A stretch of 64,000 nucleotides of DNA from Roseibium sp. MMSF_3544 (GTDB lineage Bacteria; Pseudomonadota; Alphaproteobacteria; Rhizobiales; Stappiaceae): assembly GCF_030732845.1 (NCBI RefSeq), contig NZ_JASHKA010000026.1, positions 1 through 64,000 of the forward strand, read 5' to 3'. Below are positions 1 to 8,301 of this stretch, one piece after another (position 1 is the stretch's first letter; each line of letters begins with the position of its first letter). Under the pieces are notes generated by a model that searched no databases, had not been told where the DNA came from, and was given only the letters and a program-made list of their open reading frames with translations. The position numbers and the translations under genes were made by a program.

Positions 1-93
1 GACCGGGCATAAAGCCCGCTCTTCACACGCTTCCTCGCGTGATTTCGCCATTTATGCCGCCAAATCGGCTTCATTTATGAGTCCGTACCCTAG
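1..93. repeat. End of a MITE-like repeat, cut by the window edge
   Basis: These 93 bases match 11920-12012 at 91 positions; the differences are at 35 and 80. At the second locus the stretch is the right-hand end of a 531-bp inverted-repeat element, so the window probably begins inside another copy whose rest lies to the left. It carries the terminal repeat at about 61-93. The gene at 156 begins just beyond it. Confidence 0.85.
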
Positions 94-155
94 CCTACCT
101 GTCGACCCTCAACCAGCACCGGCGCGTTGCCGGTCCAGGCGCTGCGTATGCAGTC

Positions 156-1463
156 TCAGTCCGACAGCGGCCGTTGCACCTGAAAGATGAGACCGTGAAC
201 GTCCTCGCCCAGTTCACGCCGCAGCACTTCCTGCCGGTCCTGCGCATAGGCAAGTGAAGCCTCCTCGGCGCATTGGCGGATATAGTTCGGCGTGTGCGCA
301 TAACGGCCCGAGCTGTCGACGCGGAAGTCTGCGCCTGTATCGTCGGTCAAGTGTTCGACGCTGGCGACAAGTTTGCCGCCGGGCTTCAGCGCGCCGTAAA
401 GCGCTTTCATGAAAGGCCGGAGATTGCCGATATAGCAAAGCGTGTCGACGCACACGGCAAGGTCGAAGGGCGTCGGAAGATCCGAACTCAAAAAGGCGAC
501 AAGTTCCCCTTCTACGAGATAGTCGTACGCATTGAGTTGCGCAGCCTTTTCCATCATGCCCTTCGACAGGTCGACACCGGTCAGCCTGACGCAATGGTCT
601 CGAATGAGCGGACCGCACAGGCCGGTTCCGCAGCCCAGATCGACCACATCCTCAAACGGGGCGGATCTTTGACCCGCGAGCGCAACCACGTCTTCTGCGA
701 CAAGTTCCGGCGCACGGTAGCCGAGCCCCTCAAGGACTTCGTCGAACGAATCCGAAAACTTGTCGAAATGGGTTTTGACATAGTCTTCCGGGGCGTGTTC
801 CAACTTGTCCCCGCGCACGGCGGAAAGATGATACTGCGCCGCCTTGTTGTCCGGATCGGCTTCGACGATCCTTTCAAAATGCTTTTGCGACAGATCCGTC
901 CGTCCGAGAGCTCCCAGGACACGTGCGCGCCAAAGGGCTGTCGGGGCCTTGGCATCATCGAAGTTGAGTGACTTCTCGAAAGCGTCCGAAGCCTCCTCCT
1001 GCCGGCCGGTAAACATCAGTGCGAGACCGTAGGTGTGCCATGCGCTCGGATTTTCCGGATCGAGGCGGACGATCTCGGACATGATCTCGAGAACTTCCTC
1101 GTAATCGCCGGATGCGCGCAACAAATGATTGATGTTCTTCCAGGCGTCATCATGCCTGGAGTCGATTTCCACGGCGCGGACGTAGGCGGCGAACGCCGCC
1201 CTGGGCTCGCCGGTCAGTTTCAAAATGTTGCCGAGATTGTTCAAGGCCGAGGTGTTTTGGGGGTTTAGTTCCAGGGACCTTTCGATGAGCCCGATGGCAC
1301 TTTCGGTCCGGCCGGCATCGAAGTGTAACAACCCCAGGAAATGCAACCCGTCAGGGTGCTCACGATCGGCATCCAGAATTTCAAGATAGATGTCCTGAGC
1401 GGTCTCCAGATCGCCCTTTCTGTGCGCGGCGATCCCGTCCTGCAGCCTCGCGTCCAAATCCAT
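156..1463 (-). CDS. TPR-repeat SAM-dependent methyltransferase
   Basis: The predicted protein has 435 residues. The N-terminal half is a run of tetratricopeptide repeats (roughly residues 5-225, with typical HPDGLHFLGLLHFDAGR and NPQNTSALNNLGNILKL helices). The C-terminal half is a class I methyltransferase whose SAM-binding motif DVVDLGCGTGLCGP lies near residue 275, with an acidic VDLSKGMMEKA motif II after it. TPR-methyltransferase fusions usually modify a protein or small-molecule partner held by the TPR arm; the substrate cannot be told here. The ATG at 1463 is preferred over a TTG four codons upstream. It stands alone, with a cold-shock gene upstream and a terminator between them. Confidence 0.85.
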   Translation of the reverse strand: MDLDARLQDGIAAHRKGDLETAQDIYLEILDADREHPDGLHFLGLLHFDAGRTESAIGLIERSLELNPQNTSALNNLGNILKLTGEPRAAFAAYVRAVEIDSRHDDAWKNINHLLRASGDYEEVLEIMSEIVRLDPENPSAWHTYGLALMFTGRQEEASDAFEKSLNFDDAKAPTALWRARVLGALGRTDLSQKHFERIVEADPDNKAAQYHLSAVRGDKLEHAPEDYVKTHFDKFSDSFDEVLEGLGYRAPELVAEDVVALAGQRSAPFEDVVDLGCGTGLCGPLIRDHCVRLTGVDLSKGMMEKAAQLNAYDYLVEGELVAFLSSDLPTPFDLAVCVDTLCYIGNLRPFMKALYGALKPGGKLVASVEHLTDDTGADFRVDSSGRYAHTPNYIRQCAEEASLAYAQDRQEVLRRELGEDVHGLIFQVQRPLSD

Positions 1464-1501
1464 GGCAAACCTCAAATAATCTTCAAAAAAAATTTCCCAA
1501 T

Positions 1502-1526
1502 AAAAAAGGGCGGTCGAACCGCCCTT
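1502..1526 (-). terminator. Rho-independent terminator of the cold-shock gene
   Basis: Read on the minus strand, a 9-bp stem AAGGGCGGT/ACCGCCCTT with a 3-nt loop is followed by a run of six T. It lies 28 bp past the stop of the cold-shock gene and separates it from the methyltransferase gene. Confidence 0.85.
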
Positions 1527-1553
1527 GTTTTCGGAAAGTCCAGAAAGAGGACT

Positions 1554-1754
1554 TTACAGGACTTTCAGGTCTTCAGCCACCATCTGACCGCGGCGCCACT
1601 CCAGGTCGAATGCCACGAGCTGGCCTTCTTTCAAGGTGTCGATGCCGGACCGGTGCAGGGCCGAGATGTCAACGAGGATGTCGTCCCCGTCTTCCGGTTC
1701 GATCGTGCCGATACCTCGGCGCTGATCAAACCACTTTACGTTTCCATGTTGCAT
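1554..1754 (-). CDS. Divergent cold-shock domain protein
   Basis: This 66-residue protein consists of one cold-shock (CSD) domain: it opens GNVKWFDQRRG, has the VDISALHRSGI strand and ends AEDLKVL. CspA-type proteins bind single-stranded RNA or DNA through RNP1 (KGFGFI) and RNP2 (VFVHI). Here these read RGIGTI and ILVDI, so the stacking aromatic residues and the histidine are missing. The fold is clear from length and spacing, but nucleic-acid binding is likely weakened or altered. It is a single-gene unit with a strong terminator and a roughly 350-bp upstream region. Confidence 0.85.
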   Translation of the reverse strand: MQHGNVKWFDQRRGIGTIEPEDGDDILVDISALHRSGIDTLKEGQLVAFDLEWRRGQMVAEDLKVL

Positions 1755-1778
1755 GGATCTTACTTTCCAACTTTATCG

Positions 1779-1829
1779 CATCAAGACGTACAAGCCTTAC
1801 TCGTAGCCTGACATTTAGACGTCTTGATG
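1779..1829 (-). promoter_or_regulatory. Inverted repeat in the cold-shock leader region
   Basis: CATCAAGACGT (1779-1789) and ACGTCTTGATG (1819-1829) are perfect 11-bp inverted arms separated by 29 bp, starting 25 bp upstream of the cold-shock start codon. It could be an mRNA leader hairpin or a protein-binding site. The sequence does not show which. Confidence 0.45.
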
Positions 1830-2063
1830 ACAGTGTTTATTTTAATACTAAAGTACTTCGTGATTTTTCTCCTGAAATAAACGCAGTTCCACGCAGCTAA
1901 TCTTGGCTGCCGCAGTTCTGTGCGCAGTTCGATTTATGGAGAAATCAACTTACCCGGCTAACATACGCGGGAAGTCTTACTATCACTTAGTATGGTAATG
2001 AATTTGTTAATTTCAAGGTAAGACGTAAAGGCGCATTGCGGCCGCACAGCCGCCGGCGTAAAT

Positions 2064-2092
2064 CCCGGCCGGAGAAATTCCACCCGGCCGGG
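2064..2092 (-). terminator. GC-rich stem-loop after the ytoQ gene
   Basis: CCCGGCCGG and CCGGCCGGG form a perfect 9-bp stem with an 11-nt loop, 12 bp past the stop of the YtoQ gene. There is no T run on the minus strand, so it may be a weak or Rho-assisted terminator or a 3' stabilising hairpin. Confidence 0.5.
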
Positions 2093-2103
2093 GAGCGTTG
2101 ATC

Positions 2104-2562
2104 TCAGCGGTTCAACTGACCGAGGATCACATATTTCAGGATATCGGCGACCTGTTCCGAGGTCTCGGCCACGGCAAGTGCCGCGCCGTCGACTTCCTTG
2201 AGCGGATGCGTCAGGGAAGGGTCGTGCACGACGATCAGCGACTTGCCGAGCGCTGCAGCATAGCCTGCATCGAACGCCGCATTCCATTGCTTGTACTGAT
2301 CGCCGAAACGCACAACGACAATGTCGGCTTTTTCGATCAGGGTGCGTGTGCGGATCGCGTTGACCTTCGCGCCCTTGTGGTCATACCAGAACTTCTTGTC
2401 CTCGCCGCCAAGTATGAAGGCGCCGCAATCGTCGCTCGCCCCGTGATCCGTGACCGGTGCCGAGAACTCGACCGGCAGGTCAAGAGCCTTGACGCCGTCA
2501 ATGATCCGCTCCCGCCAGTCCGTGTGAATTTCACCGGACAAGTAAACGCGCCATGTGCTCAT
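2104..2562 (-). CDS. YtoQ family protein
   Basis: This 152-residue protein is recognised as YtoQ from its opening WRVYLSGEIHTDWRERI and the later DHGASDDCGAFILG, KADIVVVRFGDQYKQWN and AFDAGYAAALGKSLIVVHD. The family is distantly related to nucleoside 2-deoxyribosyltransferases, with a Rossmann-like fold and the VVVRFG strand where that fold binds nucleoside. No reaction has been firmly assigned to it. The ATG at 2562 is chosen over an upstream GTG at 2571 because GAGGGG lies at a suitable distance before it. It appears monocistronic. Confidence 0.85.
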   Translation of the reverse strand: MSTWRVYLSGEIHTDWRERIIDGVKALDLPVEFSAPVTDHGASDDCGAFILGGEDKKFWYDHKGAKVNAIRTRTLIEKADIVVVRFGDQYKQWNAAFDAGYAAALGKSLIVVHDPSLTHPLKEVDGAALAVAETSEQVADILKYVILGQLNR

Positions 2563-2699
2563 CGTTTCCACCCCTCGACAAGTATTAAGGTTGTCTGTTC
2601 GGTGCCGAAGCTGGAGCGTAGATCAGGCGCCGTCAAGGCCGGATCCGGCGATTTCGTCTTCCCGGGCGCCCGGCACGGGGCAGACGAGGTTGGTTCCGG

Positions 2700-4505
2700 T
2701 TACTTAGAATTGAGGTGCCACACACCGTCCCAGCGATCCGGTGCGCCTTCTGCAGAGATCAGCTGCAGCCGGTTCAGGAAGACGGGAGCAATCTTGTCCT
2801 CCGGATAGGCGGCGGCAATCTCTTCAAAGCCCTGCCTTGCGTCCTGCCAGCGCGCTTCTGCGAAAGAATGCAGTGCCGTTTCCGACCAGGTTTGCAGACG
2901 TATCAGCTCATCCGTCATGTCGTCTGACCGGGCAAGCGGCGTATAAACGCTTGTGGGTTCGGTCTTGCCCTTTACCTGGATCTTGTCGACGGCCCTGAAT
3001 TCGATGCCGAGGGCCGTGTTCCGGGTTCTTTCGCAAACAAGTATCTGCGTGCCGTAGATCTTGTTGGCGCCTTCAAGCCGCGCGCCCAGGTTCACCGTGT
3101 CACCCATGATCGTGTAGTTCTTGGTCTTTTCAGAACCGATGGACCCGATCACGGCTTCACCGGTGGCAATCCCGATACGCTGCTGCAGGACAGGCAGGTT
3201 TTTTTGAAGACCAGTCAGCTCGGGCAGTTCTTTCTGGAACTGCTCCATCAGACGGATATTGCTGAGGGCGCTTTCGACAGCGAGCGCGGCCTGGTCGCCG
3301 TCATCGCTGAAGGGCTGAGCCCAGTACGCCATGATCGCGTCGCCGATATATTTGTCGATCACGCCCTCCCGGTCCGTGATCTCGGAAGACATCAGGTCGA
3401 GATAGCGATTGAGGACGCGAACCAGACCTGCAGGCGTGAATTGCTCCGAGATCGTCGTGAAGTCCGCAAGATCGGAGAAGTAGACCGACACGACCTTCTT
3501 CTGACCGGCTGTTGCATCCGACTGGTCGGTGATGAGACCCGACACGACACGGGGATCGAGATACTGGCCGAACGTATCCTTGATTTTCTGTGTTGATCTG
3601 AGCCCGTCGACCATGGTGTTGAAACTGTGCGTCAGCGCTCCGATTTCGTCGCGTGACAATGGCGTCAGCCGGACTTCGAAATCACCTTCTTCGACACGTT
3701 TTGCACCAGTCGAAAGCGCCCGCATCGGCTTCAGGATACCTGTTATGACAAGAGAGGACAGCAGCAGCGCAAGAGCTCCGGCTGCAGCGGTTGCAGCGAT
3801 GCTCGCGTAAAGCGCCTGCTGTTCATGAAGGGCTGCCGTTGCAATTGCATTGTCGGTGAATTCGCTGACATGCTCGCGCAGGGAATCGAGCCTTTCCGTG
3901 AGCTTTTGCTCCTCATGCTCGAGCTGTTCTTCGAGTTTCTCCCGCGCCGCCGGCGGAAGGTCAGAAGACTGAACCAGATTGAGGGCTTGGCTGTGGAAGC
4001 TGCTGTGTTGGGTCTCAATCGCGATCAGTGTCGGATAAAGCGCTGCCAGTTCCAGCTTGTCCTGAAGCGACGTTGCCGTGTCCTGTGCGGACTGCACACG
4101 TCTTTCTGCGGAACGCAGGAGGGATTCGACCTTGTTGGCGTTTTCATCAAAAAGCGCAAGGCCCACTTCCAATCGCGCTTCCAACTGCCGGATCCTGGCC
4201 ACAAGCTCGGGACTCTGACTGACAGCGGTATCGATTTCTGCCTGGGACTTGTCGTAGCTGAGAGCCTCCAGCCGATCCGCTCGCAGCTCTGCTTCCAGTT
4301 TTTCCACCCGCTCCAGTTCGAGTTCTTCCTGCAGGGCGATCACCTCGATCTGCGCCACCTCATGCCTGAGGGGCGAATAGACCTGCGAAATGAGTTGGAG
4401 CTCCTTGTTGATCTCGAAGATCTTGTAAATCGAGTAGGTGGCCGCAGTTGCCATGATCAGAAACACGATCAGGGAAATTCCGAAAATCTTCCAGGCAATG
4501 CGCAT
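2700..4505 (-). CDS. Membrane-bound class III adenylate cyclase with HAMP domain
   Basis: The protein has 601 residues. A transmembrane helix at about 7-25 and a second near 230-255 bracket a periplasmic region of about 200 residues rich in heptad-like Leu/Glu runs (probably coiled coil). A HAMP linker follows (about 255-310), then a cyclase domain. Metal-binding aspartates sit in VYFSDLADF (about 341) and DKYIGDAIMAYW (about 383, which also carries the purine-selecting Lys). YTIMGDTVNLGARLEG (about 466) gives Thr as the second purine determinant, a pattern usual in bacterial adenylate cyclases, plus the transition-state Asn and Arg. All catalytic residues are present, so it should make cAMP in response to a signal sensed in the periplasm or membrane. 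Confidence 0.9.
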   Translation of the reverse strand: MRIAWKIFGISLIVFLIMATAATYSIYKIFEINKELQLISQVYSPLRHEVAQIEVIALQEELELERVEKLEAELRADRLEALSYDKSQAEIDTAVSQSPELVARIRQLEARLEVGLALFDENANKVESLLRSAERRVQSAQDTATSLQDKLELAALYPTLIAIETQHSSFHSQALNLVQSSDLPPAAREKLEEQLEHEEQKLTERLDSLREHVSEFTDNAIATAALHEQQALYASIAATAAAGALALLLSSLVITGILKPMRALSTGAKRVEEGDFEVRLTPLSRDEIGALTHSFNTMVDGLRSTQKIKDTFGQYLDPRVVSGLITDQSDATAGQKKVVSVYFSDLADFTTISEQFTPAGLVRVLNRYLDLMSSEITDREGVIDKYIGDAIMAYWAQPFSDDGDQAALAVESALSNIRLMEQFQKELPELTGLQKNLPVLQQRIGIATGEAVIGSIGSEKTKNYTIMGDTVNLGARLEGANKIYGTQILVCERTRNTALGIEFRAVDKIQVKGKTEPTSVYTPLARSDDMTDELIRLQTWSETALHSFAEARWQDARQGFEEIAAAYPEDKIAPVFLNRLQLISAEGAPDRWDGVWHLNSK

Positions 4506-4548
4506 TGTGTTGAACCGCCTAACGGTCTGGGATCGGTGCAGGAGGTGC

Positions 4549-5406
4549 CTACAGGGTGGGCAGCAGATCTTTGAGCGCTGTCCGGTAGTTGGGGTAGCGG
4601 AAAGTGTAGCCCAATTCGTCCTTGATTCGCCTGTTGGAAACCCGCTTGTTCTCGCCGTAGAAAGAGCGTGCCATCGGTGTCAGGTCTGCGGTCTCGAAGG
4701 GTATTTCCGGTGGAGCTTCGACACCCAGCAATTCCGCCGCGTGAGTCACGACGTCCTGGGGCGGTGCCGGTTCGTCGTCGGTTACATTGTAGATCCGGGT
4801 CGAGGGCTGCTGCATGGCAAGCTTCAGGGCGCCTGCAATGTCTGCAACATGGATCCGGTTGAAAACCTGGCCCGGCTTGACCAGCCGCCGCGCCTTTCCC
4901 TTCCTGAAGTTTTCAAACGTGTTGCGGCCCGGGCCATAGATCCCCGACAGGCGGAAGATTTGGACCGGCAACGTATTCTCGCTCGCAAACGCCGACCAGG
5001 CGTTTTCAGCGGCAACACGTTGAACCGATCGTTTCGAAACAGGCTTGCACTGCGTGTCCTCGTCAACCCAGGCGCCGTCGTGGTTGCCGTAGACGCCGAC
5101 GGTGGACAGGTAGCCGATCCACTCTGGCCGCCCTGCTGCAATGTCGCCGGCATGCTGGTTGAGGACCAGGTCGCCGGTCTCATCGGGTGCGATAGAAACC
5201 AGCACATGCGTCGCCTGTTGAAGCGCTTCGGCGATGCCGTCACCCTTTCCCTCGCCGTTGAAAAGAAAAGGTTCAATCCCGAGGCCCCTCAGCGTTTCAG
5301 CCTTTTCAGGCGACCGCGTCGTACCGCCGATCCAGTCGAAGTGCTCGCGCACTTCTTCGACAAACGCCTTGGAAGAAAAGCCAACGCCAAAAACGAAGAG
5401 ACGCAT
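4549..5406 (-). CDS. SDR-family NAD-dependent epimerase/dehydratase-like protein
   Basis: The protein has 285 residues. It begins MRLFVFGVGFSSKAF, a Rossmann dinucleotide motif of the extended short-chain dehydrogenase (YeeZ-like) type, and continues with YLSTVGVYGNHDGAWVDE and FRLSGIYGPGRNTFENF. The usual catalytic Tyr-x-x-x-Lys is not obvious: the YGNHDG region occupies the Tyr strand without a Lys four residues on, as in YeeZ relatives. The substrate is unknown. The ATG at 5406 gives the family N-terminus. The next gene upstream stops 4 bp before it, so the two are probably co-transcribed. Confidence 0.8.
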   Translation of the reverse strand: MRLFVFGVGFSSKAFVEEVREHFDWIGGTTRSPEKAETLRGLGIEPFLFNGEGKGDGIAEALQQATHVLVSIAPDETGDLVLNQHAGDIAAGRPEWIGYLSTVGVYGNHDGAWVDEDTQCKPVSKRSVQRVAAENAWSAFASENTLPVQIFRLSGIYGPGRNTFENFRKGKARRLVKPGQVFNRIHVADIAGALKLAMQQPSTRIYNVTDDEPAPPQDVVTHAAELLGVEAPPEIPFETADLTPMARSFYGENKRVSNRRIKDELGYTFRYPNYRTALKDLLPTL

Positions 5407-5410
5407 TTTT

Positions 5411-6250
5411 TCAGAGCTCCAGGTGATTTCGACGGATTTCATATAGGGCGACGCCGGTAGCGACCGCCAGATTAAGGCTGTCTGCCTGGCCGGTCTGGGG
5501 AATGCGGATGAGGGTCGGACACACCGCCGCCATGTCGTCTTCCAGACCTTGCTGCTCGTTGCCCATGACGAGGAGAACCGGCTCGGAGTAGTCAGGTGTC
5601 CGGTAGTCGACAGAGCCCTTGAGGTGGGTGGCCGCCACAGTTCCCGGCCACTTCGCTGCAAATGCTTTGAAGTCTTCCTTCGTCATTTTGGCGAGCGACA
5701 CATGAAACAGGGAGCCCATGGTCGCACGAACCGCTTCTACGGCGAACGGATCGGTGCAGTCACCGACAAGAACGACACCGCTTCCGCCAACGGCATCCAC
5801 GGTCCGGATGATGGTTCCGAGATTGCCCGGATCACGTACGCGATCCAGGGCGACCCAGACCGTGGCTCTGTCGGTATCGATGTCCTTGGCCTGCAGGACT
5901 TTTTGCTCATAGACCCCGACGACCGTCTGCGGATTGTCCTTGCGGGTCATGGCGGACATCACTGCCGTCGAAACTTCGAGAATCAGTGCGCCGCGGGCCT
6001 TGGCGGTCGCGGCTGCCTTTTGGGCAAGCGCATTCTCCCGCGCCTCCGGACCGAGGGCCAGATACCGCACGGTCCATCCGGCTTCCAGCGCGTCTGTCGC
6101 CAGTTTCAGACCTTCCGCGACGAAGAGGCCGGACTGGTTCCGGTGTTTGCGCTGGGCGACAAGGCCCTTGATTTCCTTGACGATCGGGTTTGAGTGGCTG
6201 GTGATTTGCTTCACCGCGCCCTGGCGCATTTCTTTGCCTTTCTGGGACAT
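5411..6250 (-). CDS. SpoU/TrmH-family RNA 2'-O-methyltransferase
   Basis: The protein has 279 residues. An N-terminal substrate-binding domain (NPIVKEIKGLVAQRKHR, FVAEGLKLATDAL) precedes the SPOUT knot. All three SpoU motifs are visible: DRVRDPGNLGTIIRT, VMGNEQQGL and PQTGQADSLNLAVATGVALYE. These enzymes transfer methyl from SAM to a ribose 2'-hydroxyl in rRNA or tRNA. The N-terminal domain resembles RlmB-type 23S rRNA enzymes, but the exact nucleotide cannot be assigned. It is the first gene of a tight pair with the SDR gene. Confidence 0.9.
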   Translation of the reverse strand: MSQKGKEMRQGAVKQITSHSNPIVKEIKGLVAQRKHRNQSGLFVAEGLKLATDALEAGWTVRYLALGPEARENALAQKAAATAKARGALILEVSTAVMSAMTRKDNPQTVVGVYEQKVLQAKDIDTDRATVWVALDRVRDPGNLGTIIRTVDAVGGSGVVLVGDCTDPFAVEAVRATMGSLFHVSLAKMTKEDFKAFAAKWPGTVAATHLKGSVDYRTPDYSEPVLLVMGNEQQGLEDDMAAVCPTLIRIPQTGQADSLNLAVATGVALYEIRRNHLEL

Positions 6251-6317
6251 GTCTCGCTCGGGAGCCGCAATCTGGTTTTCGTTCGTCAGGCTGGATTAGG
6301 GGCAAGCAAGGAGGCGG

Positions 6318-6944
6318 TCAAGTCTGCGGGCGGAAAGGTGGCGGCAGCAGGCGCTCCGTCGCGATCAGGATCGACTCGTCGATATTGACCGGAAACGCTG
6401 TGACTTCGAGCTTGCCGTCAATCGCCAGGAACGACAATCCGTGCACCTGGGTCCAGAGCGGAAAGGCATTGCGGACGACGGTTTCCGTGATGTCGTGTTC
6501 GCCCGTGTAGCGCGCCACTTCACGCAGCAGCACGCCATAGGAGGCCCGCCCAACTTCCTTCAGTTCCTCGATGCGGCCGGAATGTGCGCGGGTGCTGAAC
6601 ATCAATCGGAATGTATGCGGTTCGCGGAGCGCAAAATTCACATAGGCGCGCCCGATTGCCGAAATCGACTCAATCGTGCCGCGCGGATGCTGCGATGCGT
6701 TTTCTTCCATCTGGGCACCAAGCCGCTGCAGGCCGTCCTTTGCCACCTCCGTCAGGAGATCCTGCTTCGACGCAAAGTGGCGATAGGGAGCGGCGGTGCT
6801 GACCCCTGCAAGACGGCAGGCGTCGGACATGGAAAATCCGTCCGGGCCGTGTTCTTCAATCAGGCTTCTTGCAGCAGCGACAAGCTGACCGTGCAGGTCA
6901 CCATGGTGATAGGCGCTTTTTTTCTGGACCGTTTTTTTGGCCAT
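6318..6944 (-). CDS. TetR-family regulator of the adjacent efflux genes
   Basis: This 208-residue repressor-type protein has an N-terminal helix-turn-helix (SMSDACRLAGVSTAAPYRHFASKQDLL, about residues 38-65) and a C-terminal ligand/dimer domain with a TetR_C_33-like look (FALREPHTFRLMFSTR). It is divergent from the MFP-RND efflux genes with 153 bp between the start codons. That gap contains a 14-bp perfect palindrome and a near copy, so it most likely represses the efflux operon and itself until an inducer binds. The inducer is unknown. Confidence 0.88.
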   Translation of the reverse strand: MAKKTVQKKSAYHHGDLHGQLVAAARSLIEEHGPDGFSMSDACRLAGVSTAAPYRHFASKQDLLTEVAKDGLQRLGAQMEENASQHPRGTIESISAIGRAYVNFALREPHTFRLMFSTRAHSGRIEELKEVGRASYGVLLREVARYTGEHDITETVVRNAFPLWTQVHGLSFLAIDGKLEVTAFPVNIDESILIATERLLPPPFRPQT

Positions 6945-6998
6945 TTTCCGGCGTTTCCGAACTTTTTTTGTTTGAATCTCTTGTCGAAGTTAATTCGT

Positions 6999-7030
6999 CT
7001 AACATATGTTAGCAACTGTAACATAGTTAG
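6999..7030. promoter_or_regulatory. Probable TetR operator: palindrome plus a near copy
   Basis: CTAACATATGTTAG (6999-7012) is a perfect 14-bp palindrome. TAACATAGTTAG (7019-7030) repeats it with a single T missing, centre to centre about 19 bp away, roughly two helical turns. Both lie between the divergent regulator and efflux operon, where TetR dimers commonly bind in pairs. Confidence 0.65.
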
Positions 7031-7097
7031 AGCTGTTTACATTTGGAAGCCACTGGGCAGCAAACAGCAACGCCAAAGCGAAGGTGAGGACCTGACA

Positions 7098-8297
7098 ATG
7101 TCGAACGAGAATTCCGTTCCGGAGACTGTGGCGCGTCGCGACGGATTGCTGAAGCGTCTTGGCCGCAGGCTCATTAGCCTGACCACCTTCTCCATCAACC
7201 TCGGTATTGCCGCCGCAGCGGTCATGATCGGCGTAAGCACCATTCAGATGAGGGCCGAGGAAAAGACGCCAATTGAGGCCGCTCCCCTCGTCGAGGTTCA
7301 GGCAACAGCTCCCGATTACCAATCCGGCTATGATGTCACCCGGAGTTTTGTCGGACGTCTTGAGCCCGCGCGAAGCACCGATCTCGGTTTCGAGCTTTCC
7401 GGAACGATCAACCAGATTTCCTTCGACGAAGGCGACGAGGTGCGCGAAGGCGATGTGGTCGCGGTCCTGGATACTCGGGCTCTTGAAGCTGAAAAACGGC
7501 GGCAACTTGCCAATCGCCGGGCGACCGAGGCTGACCGGGAGCTGGCCGCGCTTACGCTCGAACGCCGGCAGCAGCTGCGTGATAGCGGCCATGTCAGCGA
7601 CCAGGTGCTCGACGAAGCCAGGCTGTCCCTGTCAAGACTGGAGGCAACGCTTGAGCAGATCGACGCGGCTGTAGAAGCAATCAACATCAATCTTGAAAAG
7701 TCGGTTCTGACAGCGCCGTTTGACGGAACGGTTGGCGAGCGGCTCCTGGATGAAGGGGCGACCGTGTCGCCCGGCGCTCCTGTTTTGCGCTTGCTCGAAA
7801 TTGCCAGGCCGACCGTCCGTATTGGGCTTGCGCCCGAGGTTGTCGACCGCCTCGCACGCGATGACGTCTTTCGGGTTCGCATTTCGGATCGACTTTTTGA
7901 TGCACGGCTGTCCGGATTGCGTCCGGACCTGGAAACAAGCACCCGCACGATTGAGACACTGTTTGAGTTGGAGACCACGGATGTGGCCCCTCAATTCGGC
8001 CGGCTTGCCGAGCTCACCCTGACCGAGAGGGTGGAGACAGATGGCTTCTGGGTGCCGACAGCCGCGCTCAAGGAAGGACCGCGAGGCTTGTGGACGCTTC
8101 TGGCCGTCGTTGAAGACGGCCCCGGAGCAGATGGCGAAGGCTTCGTGATCAGGCAGGAAGCGGTCGAAGTCCTGACGGCGGACGCGGAAAGAGCCTTCGT
8201 GCGTGGCACAATCTCCACCGACACGAGGATCGTCGCCGATGGCGTGCACCGCGTGGTGGTCGGACAAAGCGTCAACCTGATCGGCAGCGGAGTTTAA
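7098..8297 (+). CDS. RND efflux periplasmic adaptor (membrane fusion protein)
   Basis: The protein has 399 residues. A single membrane anchor near residues 28-50 is followed by a lipoyl/biotinyl half-motif (GTINQISFDEGDEVREGDVV), a long alpha-hairpin rich in Leu/Glu/Arg (AEKRRQLANRRATEADREL to ASLEQIDAAVEAIN-like), the second lipoyl half (LTAPFDGTVGERLLDEGATV) and beta-barrel and membrane-proximal domains. It would link the inner-membrane pump to an outer-membrane TolC, which is not encoded here. The ATG at 7098 follows GAGGACCTGACA. The RND gene begins 4 bp after its stop. Confidence 0.9.
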   Translation: MSNENSVPETVARRDGLLKRLGRRLISLTTFSINLGIAAAAVMIGVSTIQMRAEEKTPIEAAPLVEVQATAPDYQSGYDVTRSFVGRLEPARSTDLGFELSGTINQISFDEGDEVREGDVVAVLDTRALEAEKRRQLANRRATEADRELAALTLERRQQLRDSGHVSDQVLDEARLSLSRLEATLEQIDAAVEAININLEKSVLTAPFDGTVGERLLDEGATVSPGAPVLRLLEIARPTVRIGLAPEVVDRLARDDVFRVRISDRLFDARLSGLRPDLETSTRTIETLFELETTDVAPQFGRLAELTLTERVETDGFWVPTAALKEGPRGLWTLLAVVEDGPGADGEGFVIRQEAVEVLTADAERAFVRGTISTDTRIVADGVHRVVVGQSVNLIGSGV

Positions 8298-8301
8298 GGC
8301 C

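Larger units (their letters stand above)
1755..2103. other. Gene-free region upstream of the cold-shock gene
   Basis: This 349-bp gap is AT-rich between about 1780 and 2030. It holds the promoter and leader of the cold-shock gene (read leftwards), including the inverted repeat at 1779-1829, and the downstream stem-loop of the ytoQ gene at 2064-2092. I see no gene in it. Confidence 0.6.

Noticed and set aside
273..971. A 232-codon plus-strand frame opposite the TPR-methyltransferase gene
   Set aside because: It is a shadow of the clearly conserved minus-strand gene, with no domain of its own.
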